From the NCBI GenBank assembly GCA_002748835.1, contig PDTL01000014.1, positions 87,838-151,837 of the forward strand: a DNA stretch of 64,000 nt, read 5' to 3'. The position numbers and the translations under genes were made by a program. The notes below the pieces were generated by a model that did no database searches, was not told where the DNA came from, and saw nothing but the letters and a program-made list of their open reading frames with translations. This document shows, piece by piece, positions 9,526 through 17,206 of the stretch. This DNA is from Deltaproteobacteria bacterium (GTDB lineage Bacteria > Desulfobacterota > Desulfobacteria > Desulfobacterales > GCA-2748835). Within the stretch, counting starts at the first letter, position 1. Every line of letters starts with the position of its first letter.

Positions 9526-10858
9526 CGAAAAACTATTGCGACAGCGTGCCCTGGATGCGGTTACCGCATATTACCGCGGGTTTCTTCACACAAAAAAGGA
9601 ATTCACGCCAGGGGACAGACTTTGCTATGGGGGAAGAATTTTCGATGAAGAAGAGATCCGGGCTCTCACCGAATCCTGTCTCGATTTTTGGCTCACTTCC
9701 GGTCGTTTTGTAAAACGGTTTGAAAAGGAATTTACCGAATTTATCGGCGTGCGCCATTGCGCATTGGTAAATTCGGGATCATCCGCCAACCTTCTGGCCT
9801 TTATGGCCCTGACTTCACCCTCCCTGGGGAAAAAACGCATTCGTCCGGGGGATGAGGTCATCACCCTGGCTGCGGGCTTCCCCACCACGGTTTCCCCCAT
9901 CATCCAATACGGTGCAATCCCCGTCTTTGTGGACATCGAATTACCCCGGTACAACATTGATTGCGATTTGCTGGAAGGGGCGCTGTCGGAAAAGACAAAA
10001 GCCGTTATGATCGCCCATACGCTGGGAAATCCTTTTGATGCAAAACGTGTCAGACAATTTTGTGAGGACAACGGACTGTGGCTGATTGAAGACAATTGCG
10101 ACGCGTTAGGCTCAAAAATTTTATCTGAAGGCAGCTGGAAATACACGGGAACATTCGGCCATCTCGCCACATCAAGTTTTTATCCCCCCCATCATATGAC
10201 CATGGGCGAAGGCGGCGCCGTTTACACCGATGATACACGGCTGTTTAGGCTGGTCACGTCGTTCAGGGATTGGGGCCGGGATTGCTGGTGCGAATCCGGC
10301 CAGGACAATACCTGCAAGCACAGGTTTGATCGGCAATTCGGCCTGCTGCCTAGGGGATATGATCACAAATATGTCTATTCCCACTTCGGTTACAATCTCA
10401 AGGTCACGGAAATGCAGGCGGCTATCGGGTGCGCACAGTTGAAAAAACTTCCCGGATTTATCGAGGCAAGAAAAAAAAATTGGGAAAAATTACTCCAGGG
10501 ACTTCGCAGCCAGGAAAAATTTTTCCTCTTGCCGGAAAAGGCCGCAGATACAGATCCAAGCTGGTTCGGATTTCTTTTGACCATAGGGGAGGGGGCACCC
10601 TTTACCAGGGATGATATCGTCAATCACTTGGAAGGAAACGGCGTACAGACACGAATGCTGTTTGCAGGCAACCTGCTTCGCCATCCCTGTTTCGATGAAT
10701 TGCGTAGTAAAAAAGAAGGATTTAGGGTATCCGGCACCCTGGACAATTCCGATCTGATTACCGAGCGGACATTCTGGCTCGGGGTATATCCCGGACTGGA
10801 TGATACACGGATCGGATTTATGATAAACTGTGTGGAAAAATTTTGCGGACGGTATTGA
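9518..10858 (+). CDS. rfbH: CDP-4-keto-6-deoxyglucose 3-dehydrase (E1), PMP and [2Fe-2S] enzyme
   Basis: E1 removes the C3 hydroxyl of CDP-4-keto-6-deoxyglucose using pyridoxamine phosphate and an iron-sulfur cluster, together with an NADH-dependent reductase (E3). The fold is that of sugar aminotransferases, but the PLP-binding Lys is replaced by His in P-H-H-M-T-M-G-E-G-G, the hallmark of E1. Three clustered cysteines follow the C-x1-C-x7-C spacing in D-C-W-C...T-C, and a further Cys lies 61 residues upstream in I-E-D-N-C, compatible with the four known cluster ligands (57 in the Yersinia enzyme, from memory). The ATG at 9518 has AGAGGG nine bases upstream and overlaps the rfbG stop; 446 residues. 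No separate E3 gene was found in the window. Confidence 0.95.
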   Translation: MNDEKLLRQRALDAVTAYYRGFLHTKKEFTPGDRLCYGGRIFDEEEIRALTESCLDFWLTSGRFVKRFEKEFTEFIGVRHCALVNSGSSANLLAFMALTSPSLGKKRIRPGDEVITLAAGFPTTVSPIIQYGAIPVFVDIELPRYNIDCDLLEGALSEKTKAVMIAHTLGNPFDAKRVRQFCEDNGLWLIEDNCDALGSKILSEGSWKYTGTFGHLATSSFYPPHHMTMGEGGAVYTDDTRLFRLVTSFRDWGRDCWCESGQDNTCKHRFDRQFGLLPRGYDHKYVYSHFGYNLKVTEMQAAIGCAQLKKLPGFIEARKKNWEKLLQGLRSQEKFFLLPEKAADTDPSWFGFLLTIGEGAPFTRDDIVNHLEGNGVQTRMLFAGNLLRHPCFDELRSKKEGFRVSGTLDNSDLITERTFWLGVYPGLDDTRIGFMINCVEKFCGRY

Positions 10859-11789
10859 TTTGAATGATTTTACCTTTGGAAGCAGGGAGACAAAAAAGGC
10901 ATTTGTGACCGGGGGAACGGGTTTTGTCGGTTCCCATCTCGCACGGGAGCTTCTTTTCAGGGGATGGGAAGTGCACCTCCTGGTGAGGGAGACATCGGCG
11001 CATCCGGAATCCATCGGACTCGGGAAAAAGGTATCCACCCATCTCTATGACGGCACCACAGATTGCCTGATTCGAATCCTGGGTCGCGTAAAACCCCATG
11101 TGGCTTTCCACCTTGCCGCCTGCTCTATCGCAAGCCATACGCCTGATGACATCACTCCCTTGATACACTCGAATATTTTGCTGGGAACCCAGTTGATCGA
11201 AGCAATGGTTAACGAGCGGGTGGATTGCCTGGTGAATGCAGGAACCTATTGGCAGCATTATGGCAATGAGGATTATAATCCTGTCTGCCTCTATGCGGCA
11301 ACTAAGCAGGCCTTTGAAATGATCATCCGGCATGCAGTGGAGACCGCTTCGCTCAAGGCTGTGACCCTTGTCCTGTACGACATCTATGGCCCCGACGATA
11401 AAAGGTCAAAGCTTTTTTCGCAGCTTGCTGCCGCAGCCCGGACCCAAAAGCCCTTGGCGTTGTCTCCAGGCGGACAAAAGATTGATTTTGTTTTTGTCAA
11501 AGACTGTGTCGAAGCCTTTATCATCGCATCGGAACGGTTGATGAACCGCTCCGCCGCCTGCAATGAGCGCTATCGTGTTTCATCGGGCAGAACGCTGACG
11601 CTTAAAGAAGTCGTTTCAATCTATGAAGAGATTTCCGGAACGCAGATTCCTGTAATATGGGGCGGAAGACCGTATCGGCCGAGAGAAATCATGTCACCAT
11701 GGGACGGCGGGGCCTCCCTCCCCGGATGGGAACCGATGGTACTGCTGGAAGAGGGACTGCGTATTATGCTGCATGGGAAAAAACATTAG
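10830..11789 (+). CDS. NAD-dependent epimerase/reductase, CDP-paratose/abequose synthase-like
   Basis: An extended SDR that probably performs the last step of dideoxyhexose synthesis, reducing the 4-keto group of the rfbH product (paratose or abequose synthase, RfbS/RfbJ type). It has the Rossmann motif T-G-G-T-G-F-V-G-S-H, a catalytic Y-A-A-T-K, and the segment G-T-Y-W-Q-H-Y-G-N-E-D-Y-N-P, which strongly recalls CDP-3,6-dideoxyhexose synthases. The start is uncertain: a GTG at 10830 overlaps rfbH by 29 bases, while a TTG at 10860 begins just after its stop. Which sugar is made depends on C4 stereochemistry and cannot be told from sequence. It is the fourth gene of the rfbFGH set. Confidence 0.85.
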   Translation: MWKNFADGIDLNDFTFGSRETKKAFVTGGTGFVGSHLARELLFRGWEVHLLVRETSAHPESIGLGKKVSTHLYDGTTDCLIRILGRVKPHVAFHLAACSIASHTPDDITPLIHSNILLGTQLIEAMVNERVDCLVNAGTYWQHYGNEDYNPVCLYAATKQAFEMIIRHAVETASLKAVTLVLYDIYGPDDKRSKLFSQLAAAARTQKPLALSPGGQKIDFVFVKDCVEAFIIASERLMNRSAACNERYRVSSGRTLTLKEVVSIYEEISGTQIPVIWGGRPYRPREIMSPWDGGASLPGWEPMVLLEEGLRIMLHGKKH

Positions 11790-11807
11790 GCGACGATTTA
11801 CTGAAAT

Positions 11808-12974
11808 ATGAAACGGAAACTGACAATCATTGGTGGATTGATGCCCGGGCCTACCGGCGTGGGAAGGGTCATGATGCAACTCGCATCTGAAGTCCAAGGG
11901 TTGAATGACCAGTCGGTGAAACTTCTTTATCGTGGCCAGGGCAGGCCCATCAGAGCTTTGTTTTTACAAAGGCAGACGATATCAGCCCTGAAAGCGTTTA
12001 TGGTATCGGCATGGAGTGAATTTCGCTTTCGAATCGGCACGGCTCATCTGTCTGAAAAAGATCGTGTCTTGCTGATTCATCCACAGAGCCTGGGATATGT
12101 ATGGACAATTCATTTCATCAGGAAGTCAACCAAACCGGTGTGGCTGTATCTGATGGATTCATCTTTTTTTTGTGTCCGTTCCTACAACCATATCTTTCCT
12201 ATGGGAAGTGCCTGTACCCTGTGTGTCGGCGGGGATCTCACCCATTCCCAGGTGAATTGTTGCACCACGGATTTTGGGAACGTGACGGATGCTTTGGATT
12301 TTATCACCTCGCTGAGAGAATTCAGCACCGTTGGGAAGGTTAAATTCATTGCCCAGAACAGGTTGCAGGCGGATCTTGCCAAAAAGCATTTTGGAAAGGG
12401 TGCTATTGTTAAAGTTGCCGGTATATTGGCCGCCGATTGGCAGATCGAAGATGGGGCCTGTCACCCTCCCTCTTTCTCTGAATATGATATCGTATTTCAC
12501 GCCCCCCCACTTGAGGCAAAGGGGTTTTCCTGGGCATTGATGCTCGCGAATAAGCTGCCGGGACGACGGTTTCTTTTTCCTTTCGAAAAACCGGATTGGG
12601 TGGTTGAGTCCGTCCCCAATTGTACGTTTAAAAATATTCGATGGGAATCTGGATTAAGAGAAGCGGTCAGGGGGTGTCCGTTGGTGCTGGTCCCTTCTCT
12701 CTGGTCTGCTCCCGTGGAGGGGGCGTTGATCAAATCCATCCGCCTGGCGCAAAAAACGGCTGTCATTAAAAACGAAACAGCATATTCCAGTGAGGTTCCG
12801 AGTGGAGTGTTGCTTCGGTTGCCCTTCGATGTGATGCGGGCAGCAGCGGTCATTGAAGGGTATTTTGCACGCAGCCAAGAGAACCCGCCTCTATCAGGAA
12901 AGAAGTTCTATGACGATTTCATGAAATCCAATACCCAGCTTGTGAAACGCCTGTTGCGCTTGACTTCTGATTAA
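11808..12974 (+). CDS. Probable glycosyltransferase (GT-B/GT4-like)
   Basis: A 388-residue protein with a GT4-like opening, I-I-G-G-L-M-P-G-P-T-G-V-G-R-V, and a C-terminal segment V-P-S-L-W-S-A-P-V-E-G-A-L that occupies the place of the E-x7-E donor-binding helix of GT4 enzymes. The middle region contains a cluster of cysteines (C-T-L-C...C-C) that could bind a metal or form disulfides; this is unusual for the family. The identification is by weak resemblance and position between the dideoxyhexose genes and two clear GT4 genes. No strong ribosome-binding site is visible. Confidence 0.65.
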   Translation: MKRKLTIIGGLMPGPTGVGRVMMQLASEVQGLNDQSVKLLYRGQGRPIRALFLQRQTISALKAFMVSAWSEFRFRIGTAHLSEKDRVLLIHPQSLGYVWTIHFIRKSTKPVWLYLMDSSFFCVRSYNHIFPMGSACTLCVGGDLTHSQVNCCTTDFGNVTDALDFITSLREFSTVGKVKFIAQNRLQADLAKKHFGKGAIVKVAGILAADWQIEDGACHPPSFSEYDIVFHAPPLEAKGFSWALMLANKLPGRRFLFPFEKPDWVVESVPNCTFKNIRWESGLREAVRGCPLVLVPSLWSAPVEGALIKSIRLAQKTAVIKNETAYSSEVPSGVLLRLPFDVMRAAAVIEGYFARSQENPPLSGKKFYDDFMKSNTQLVKRLLRLTSD

Positions 12975-13007
12975 CTCTCATTAGAGATCACTTTTCACGT
13001 AACCATT

Positions 13008-14072
13008 ATGCAGCAAAAAAAAATACTCATCATCACACGGAACTACCCGCCCAAAACCGGCGGTCTGGAAATTTTCAGCTACCACCTGATCAGGCAGTTC
13101 CGCCAAAAGACCGAAACTTACACCCTGACCCTGTCCAAAGGGCGCATTCACCTGTTGTGGTTTCTGCCCTATTGTCTGATCGCTTCCATGGTCCTGATCA
13201 AACAGCATCACATCCGGCGGGTCCATCTTTGCGATGGGGTTCTGGCACCCCTGGGGTGGATCCTGAGGCGCTTGTTTTCCGTGCAGGTGACCGTCACGGT
13301 GCATGGCCTTGACATCACCTATGCCCATCCCCTGTACCAGCGCATGATCCCTAAGCTGCTGGCAGGGTTCAACACAATCATCTGTGTGAGCCGCGCTACG
13401 CGAGCGGAATGCAAAAAACGGGGCATTCCGGGAAAAAAATGCGCGGTAGTGGGCAATGGTATTGATCCCCAGGAGTTTGAACCGGTAGACGCTTTGGGGG
13501 AACGTATCCGCTACCTCCAAAAGCTCTCGGGTCTTACCATTTTACCCGAAAACAAGATTCTGCTCACCGTGGGAAGGCTGATCAAGCGCAAAGGGGTGAC
13601 CTGGTTTCTGGCAAACGTTTTCCCTCAGCTGGATGGCCGCTACATTTATCTGATCGTGGGGTCGGGAACAGAACGGGAAGCGATACACAAGTTAATCAAC
13701 TGTCTGGGCGTTGAAAAACGCGTCGCAGTGCTTTCCCATCTCAGTGACCGGGATAGAAATCAGCTGTATCATTCAGCCGACCTCTTTTTAATGCCCAACA
13801 TCGTTGTGCCTGGGGATGTGGAGGGGTTCGGCATTACTGCCATCGAAGCGGGGGCCTGCGGTCTGCCCGTGATCGCCTCTGATCTTCAGGGTCTTCGGGA
13901 TGCTGTGGTCCACGGAATTACCGGACTTCGCGTACCGCCCCATGAACCGGCAGGCTTTCTTTCCGCCATCGAAACTGCTTCTTTCGACAGAAAGACGGTG
14001 GCAGAATATGTTCATACGCATTTCTCATGGGAGAGCGTGGGAAAAAGCTATTTTGAACGCCTCATGTCATGA
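13008..14072 (+). CDS. Family 4 glycosyltransferase
   Basis: A 354-residue retaining GT-B glycosyltransferase. The N-terminal domain starts with I-L-I-I-T-R-N-Y-P-P-K-T-G-G-L-E, the usual acceptor-side glycine loop. The C-terminal domain shows V-G-R-L-I-K-R-K-G and E-G-F-G-I-T-A-I-E-A-G-A-C-G-L-P-V, the nucleotide-sugar-binding E-x7-E motif. It would add one sugar to lipid-linked O-antigen or exopolysaccharide repeat units on the cytoplasmic membrane face. Its stop overlaps the next start by ATGA (14069-14072), implying coupled translation with another GT4. Confidence 0.9.
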   Translation: MQQKKILIITRNYPPKTGGLEIFSYHLIRQFRQKTETYTLTLSKGRIHLLWFLPYCLIASMVLIKQHHIRRVHLCDGVLAPLGWILRRLFSVQVTVTVHGLDITYAHPLYQRMIPKLLAGFNTIICVSRATRAECKKRGIPGKKCAVVGNGIDPQEFEPVDALGERIRYLQKLSGLTILPENKILLTVGRLIKRKGVTWFLANVFPQLDGRYIYLIVGSGTEREAIHKLINCLGVEKRVAVLSHLSDRDRNQLYHSADLFLMPNIVVPGDVEGFGITAIEAGACGLPVIASDLQGLRDAVVHGITGLRVPPHEPAGFLSAIETASFDRKTVAEYVHTHFSWESVGKSYFERLMS

Positions 14073-15187
14073 AAGTAGGGTCTATGAAAGTGGTCATGGC
14101 CGCCATTGATTTTCCTCCCCACATTATCGGTGGGGAGGGTGTTTTTGGTGAAAAAATGGCTGACATCTTTTGGAAAAAAGGGATAATCCTCCAGGTGATT
14201 GCACCCGCAGGTCCGGATACACAAGCCTTTGATCAGCAAAAGCCGTATCGGATTCACCGGGTTCCAGTTCTGGGACGCATATTCCTGACTCGGATGCCCA
14301 CCTTTGGATTTCAGGCAGGCAGGGTTCTAAAGCGGCAGACGTGGGACCTTGCGTATCTGCTCCGCCCCTGCGTTCCTCAGCCGGCGCCTTGTGTGGCTCA
14401 TTTCCACACCACACGGTTTTCGGAAGCCAGGGGGTGTCTGCGCGGTAAGGACCTTGTGGCCATCCTGGCCAATGCACTGTATATTCCCCTGGATATCTTT
14501 TTTGCCCGACATGCGGACCGAATCATTGTCCTGTCAAAGCACATGAAGGGAGATGTGGAGACCGTGGCACCCGGGTGCGGGAAAAAAAGCACTGTGATCG
14601 GGAACGGCGTGGATCTGTGTCGTTTTCGTCCGGATCCTGAAAAAAGAGCGCCATGGGGGCAACGCATCCTGTATGTTGGCAGGCTTGATCAGAGAAAGGG
14701 AATAATGGATCTGTTGGGTGCAGTTTCAAGGATTCCTCAGGTTAGCCTGTCAATTGCCGGTAACGGTCCCCTTCAAAAACTGATTGCCGAGCGTATCGAC
14801 AAACTGGGGCTTAAAAAGCGTGTTCGGCTTCTGGGCCGGATACACCGAGATAAAATCCCTGAACTGTACCACACGTATGACCTCCTGGTCTTGCCCTCCC
14901 ATTACGAGGGGTTCGGGCTGGTGATTTTGGAGGCCATGGCTTCGGGTACACCGGTGCTCACCTCTGACGCCTGCGCCAACTTGGGACAGCCTGTATTTCG
15001 AAGCGGAGACGTGCCGGCCATGGCAAACATGATCCAACGCCTTCTATCAGATCCCCAAACCCTGGGGACTCTGTCCCGCATAGGCATTCAAACCGCTTCC
15101 AGATATGAATGGGATGCCATTGCGGACCAGATTATCAGTGTTTTTCATCAAACCCTGGAACCCCAACAATGGGAAACGCGATCATGA
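14069..15187 (+). CDS. Family 4 glycosyltransferase
   Basis: A 372-residue GT-B enzyme, tandem to the previous one but not a close copy. It has the glycine-rich opening D-F-P-P-H-I-I-G-G-E-G, the segment I-L-Y-V-G-R-L-D-Q-R-K-G, and the E-x7-E motif in Y-E-G-F-G-L-V-I-L-E-A-M-A-S-G. The start at 14069 overlaps the preceding stop; a second ATG at 14084 is also possible. The stop overlaps the next gene by ATGA at 15184-15187. Sugar specificity is unknown. Confidence 0.9.
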   Translation: MKVGSMKVVMAAIDFPPHIIGGEGVFGEKMADIFWKKGIILQVIAPAGPDTQAFDQQKPYRIHRVPVLGRIFLTRMPTFGFQAGRVLKRQTWDLAYLLRPCVPQPAPCVAHFHTTRFSEARGCLRGKDLVAILANALYIPLDIFFARHADRIIVLSKHMKGDVETVAPGCGKKSTVIGNGVDLCRFRPDPEKRAPWGQRILYVGRLDQRKGIMDLLGAVSRIPQVSLSIAGNGPLQKLIAERIDKLGLKKRVRLLGRIHRDKIPELYHTYDLLVLPSHYEGFGLVILEAMASGTPVLTSDACANLGQPVFRSGDVPAMANMIQRLLSDPQTLGTLSRIGIQTASRYEWDAIADQIISVFHQTLEPQQWETRS

Positions 15188-15990
15188 GCCCCAGCCGACC
15201 TCTGTTTACGGTGATCATCGCCACCTACAACGCGGAGAAAAAACTTGACCGGTGTCTCACCAGCATTGCAAGGCAAACTTTTTCTGACATCGAAGTCATC
15301 GTCATTGACGGGGGATCCACCGACGGAACCCTGAGGATCATTAACGCGTACCGGCAAGTAATAGCCTATCACGAGTCCACGAGAGACCGGGGGATTTACC
15401 ATGCCTGGAACAAGGCGCTTGGACATGCCACGGGTGAATGGATTTGTTTTTTGGGAGCGGATGACTTTTTTTGGAACAGGAGCATATTGGCGTCGCTTGT
15501 GCCCTACCTGGAAACGGCTAGGAAAAGAAATGTCGCGCTGGTTTACGGGCTGGTGGCGATGATCGATGGAGACGCCAAATTGAAATGCATGCGGGGAAAG
15601 ACCTGGCATCGGATATCGGGACAGTTCAGGCACGGGATGCCTTTGGATTTTCAGCACACGGGCATTCTGCACCACCGATCACTGTTTCAGAAGTACGGTG
15701 GATTTGACGAGTCATTTCTAATTTCAGGAGATTACGAGTTTCTTCTTCGGGTGTTGAAGACCTCAACCCATACGCCCCATTTTGCCAATAACCTGTGCGT
15801 GGTGGCAAAGGAGGATGGCGGCATCTCGGTGACAGACAAGCTCACCGCCATCAGGGAGTTCGCCAGGGCAAAACAACAGAACGGCATCTTTCCCTATTCC
15901 TGGTTCTGGATCGCTGTCTATGCCCGTGCTCTGCTGTTTCATGCCTTGGGTCAATTGAAAAAAAAGAATGCTGTCCCGGTATCAGAATAG
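15184..15990 (+). CDS. Family 2 glycosyltransferase
   Basis: A 268-residue GT-A glycosyltransferase. The GT2 opening F-T-V-I-I-A-T-Y-N-A, V-I-D-G-G-S-T-D-G and the G-A-D-D metal site are all present, together with the downstream H-T-G-I-L-H-H segment. I chose the ATG at 15184 because it overlaps the preceding stop as ATGA and has a GGGA about 10 bases upstream; ATG 15169 lies further inside the previous gene. It is the last gene of the polysaccharide locus and is followed by an AT-rich gap without an obvious terminator. Confidence 0.9.
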   Translation: MSPSRPLFTVIIATYNAEKKLDRCLTSIARQTFSDIEVIVIDGGSTDGTLRIINAYRQVIAYHESTRDRGIYHAWNKALGHATGEWICFLGADDFFWNRSILASLVPYLETARKRNVALVYGLVAMIDGDAKLKCMRGKTWHRISGQFRHGMPLDFQHTGILHHRSLFQKYGGFDESFLISGDYEFLLRVLKTSTHTPHFANNLCVVAKEDGGISVTDKLTAIREFARAKQQNGIFPYSWFWIAVYARALLFHALGQLKKKNAVPVSE

Positions 15991-16273
15991 AACACAACTT
16001 TCTGATTTCATTTTAAACTTTTTAAATCCAATTGGTTATTTTCTTGAATAGCTTCATTTTTTATATTTATGAATTGTATTTTTAGAGTTTTTTGATTCGT
16101 ATCGATTTGTTATCATAATACAAGTATGCATTTCATGAATTCCGAAAGTTGAGATCCGTACGGTTGCGTTTGTTGTGGTGACCGCGCGATTCCCGAACTT
16201 TTTCTGGCAGATGCATGTTATCATCTGGCAAACTGTAATGTTGGCCAGTATCGGTGCGTAGGGACTTGGACAG
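15991..16273. other. AT-rich gap between polysaccharide locus and glutaminyl cyclase operon
   Basis: The first ~150 bases are strongly AT-rich and carry a sigma-70-like promoter (annotated separately). The remainder is more balanced and has no convincing reading frame on either strand. No clear terminator hairpin follows the last glycosyltransferase. Confidence 0.5.
16092..16119 (+). promoter_or_regulatory. Sigma-70-type promoter candidate
   Basis: TTGATT at 16092-16097 and CATAAT at 16114-16119 are separated by 16 bases within AT-rich DNA. Transcription would start near 16126, about 225 bases before the glutaminyl cyclase ATG, leaving a long leader that includes a 26-codon frame. Confidence 0.45.
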
Positions 16274-16354
16274 ATGCGTTCTATAGAAGAAAAAAAGCTT
16301 AGAAGATACGATAAAAATTTAAGGAAAAAGATAGAAGGAGTGGTGACGAAATGA
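16274..16354 (+). CDS. Possible 26-residue leader peptide
   Basis: A short frame from ATG 16274 to a TGA at 16352-16354 encodes a very basic peptide rich in Lys and Arg. Its stop overlaps the next start as ATGA, so ribosomes finishing it could re-initiate on the glutaminyl cyclase gene. The cyclase's own ribosome-binding site (GAAGGAG, 16334-16340) lies inside this frame. The small frame has no strong ribosome-binding site of its own, so it may be chance. Confidence 0.25.
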   Translation: MRSIEEKKLRRYDKNLRKKIEGVVTK

Positions 16355-17205
16355 ATGAGAGACGCGGATACGGGTTCATATATAGCCTGGCAGCAGCATC
16401 AATAGTCCTGGTGATGGCGGGGGGGATCTGCGCTGCCGATAGAAATCCGTTTGATACAGGGTTTCTGCCCATTTATGGATTTGAGGTGATCAAAACCTAT
16501 CCGCATAACCCGAAAGCCTTTACCCAGGGCTTGGTTTATCGCGATGGCGTTGTCTATGAGGGGACGGGGAGGCGCGGGCGCTCCACGCTCACGTCTTTTG
16601 ATCTCTTCTCCGGAAAGGTGCTGCAAGAGATCAAAATGGATCGCCAGTACTTTGGCGAAGGCGTGACCCTGTTCGGGGACAAGGTGTATCAGCTGACCTG
16701 GACATCCAAGGTCGGTTTTGTCTATCAGGCTGAAGATCTCCGTCAGATCAAACGCTTTTCGATTCCGTTTTCAGGGTGGGGAATTACCCACGATGAGACG
16801 CAGTTGATTCTGAGTGACGGTTCCATGACGCTGCATTATCTAGACCCGATAACGCTGAAGGTCGTCAAAGACCTGCCGGTTCGCGGGCCGTTAGGCGGTG
16901 TGACCGGCCTCAATGAGCTGGAGTATATCAACGGCGAGATTCTTGCCAATGTATTCCCGACCAACCAGATCGCCCGGATTGATCCGGTGAGTGGGAATGT
17001 GACGTCCTGGGTCGATTTGACCCAGCTGCGGGAAACACATCCGGGGAACACGGGTACTCTTAACGGGATCGCCTATGACCCGGAAACAGATACGATTCTG
17101 ATCACCGGAAAAAACTGGGCGGAGATTTACGGGATTCGACTGGTGCTTCGGTATGAGCGGTCCGTTCAGCCCGGGGGAACAGAAAGAGGACGCTTTTTTA
17201 AATAA
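16351..17205 (+). CDS. Glutaminyl-peptide cyclotransferase, secreted
   Basis: Glutaminyl cyclase of the plant/bacterial beta-propeller type, which turns N-terminal glutamine of peptides into pyroglutamate. The first ~29 residues form a signal peptide (basic N-terminus, a hydrophobic stretch, A-G-G-I-C-A-A), so it should act in the periplasm. Family features include K-T-Y-P-H-N-P-K-A-F-T-Q-G-L near the mature N-terminus, Y-E-G-T-G, F-G-E-G-V-T, Q-L-T-W, and G-L-N-E-L-E-Y near residue 188. At 284 residues the length is normal. GAAGGAG lies 10 bases before the ATG. The next gene starts 2 bases after its stop. The target protein is unknown. Confidence 0.9.
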   Translation: MNERRGYGFIYSLAAASIVLVMAGGICAADRNPFDTGFLPIYGFEVIKTYPHNPKAFTQGLVYRDGVVYEGTGRRGRSTLTSFDLFSGKVLQEIKMDRQYFGEGVTLFGDKVYQLTWTSKVGFVYQAEDLRQIKRFSIPFSGWGITHDETQLILSDGSMTLHYLDPITLKVVKDLPVRGPLGGVTGLNELEYINGEILANVFPTNQIARIDPVSGNVTSWVDLTQLRETHPGNTGTLNGIAYDPETDTILITGKNWAEIYGIRLVLRYERSVQPGGTERGRFFK

Positions 17206-17206
17206 T

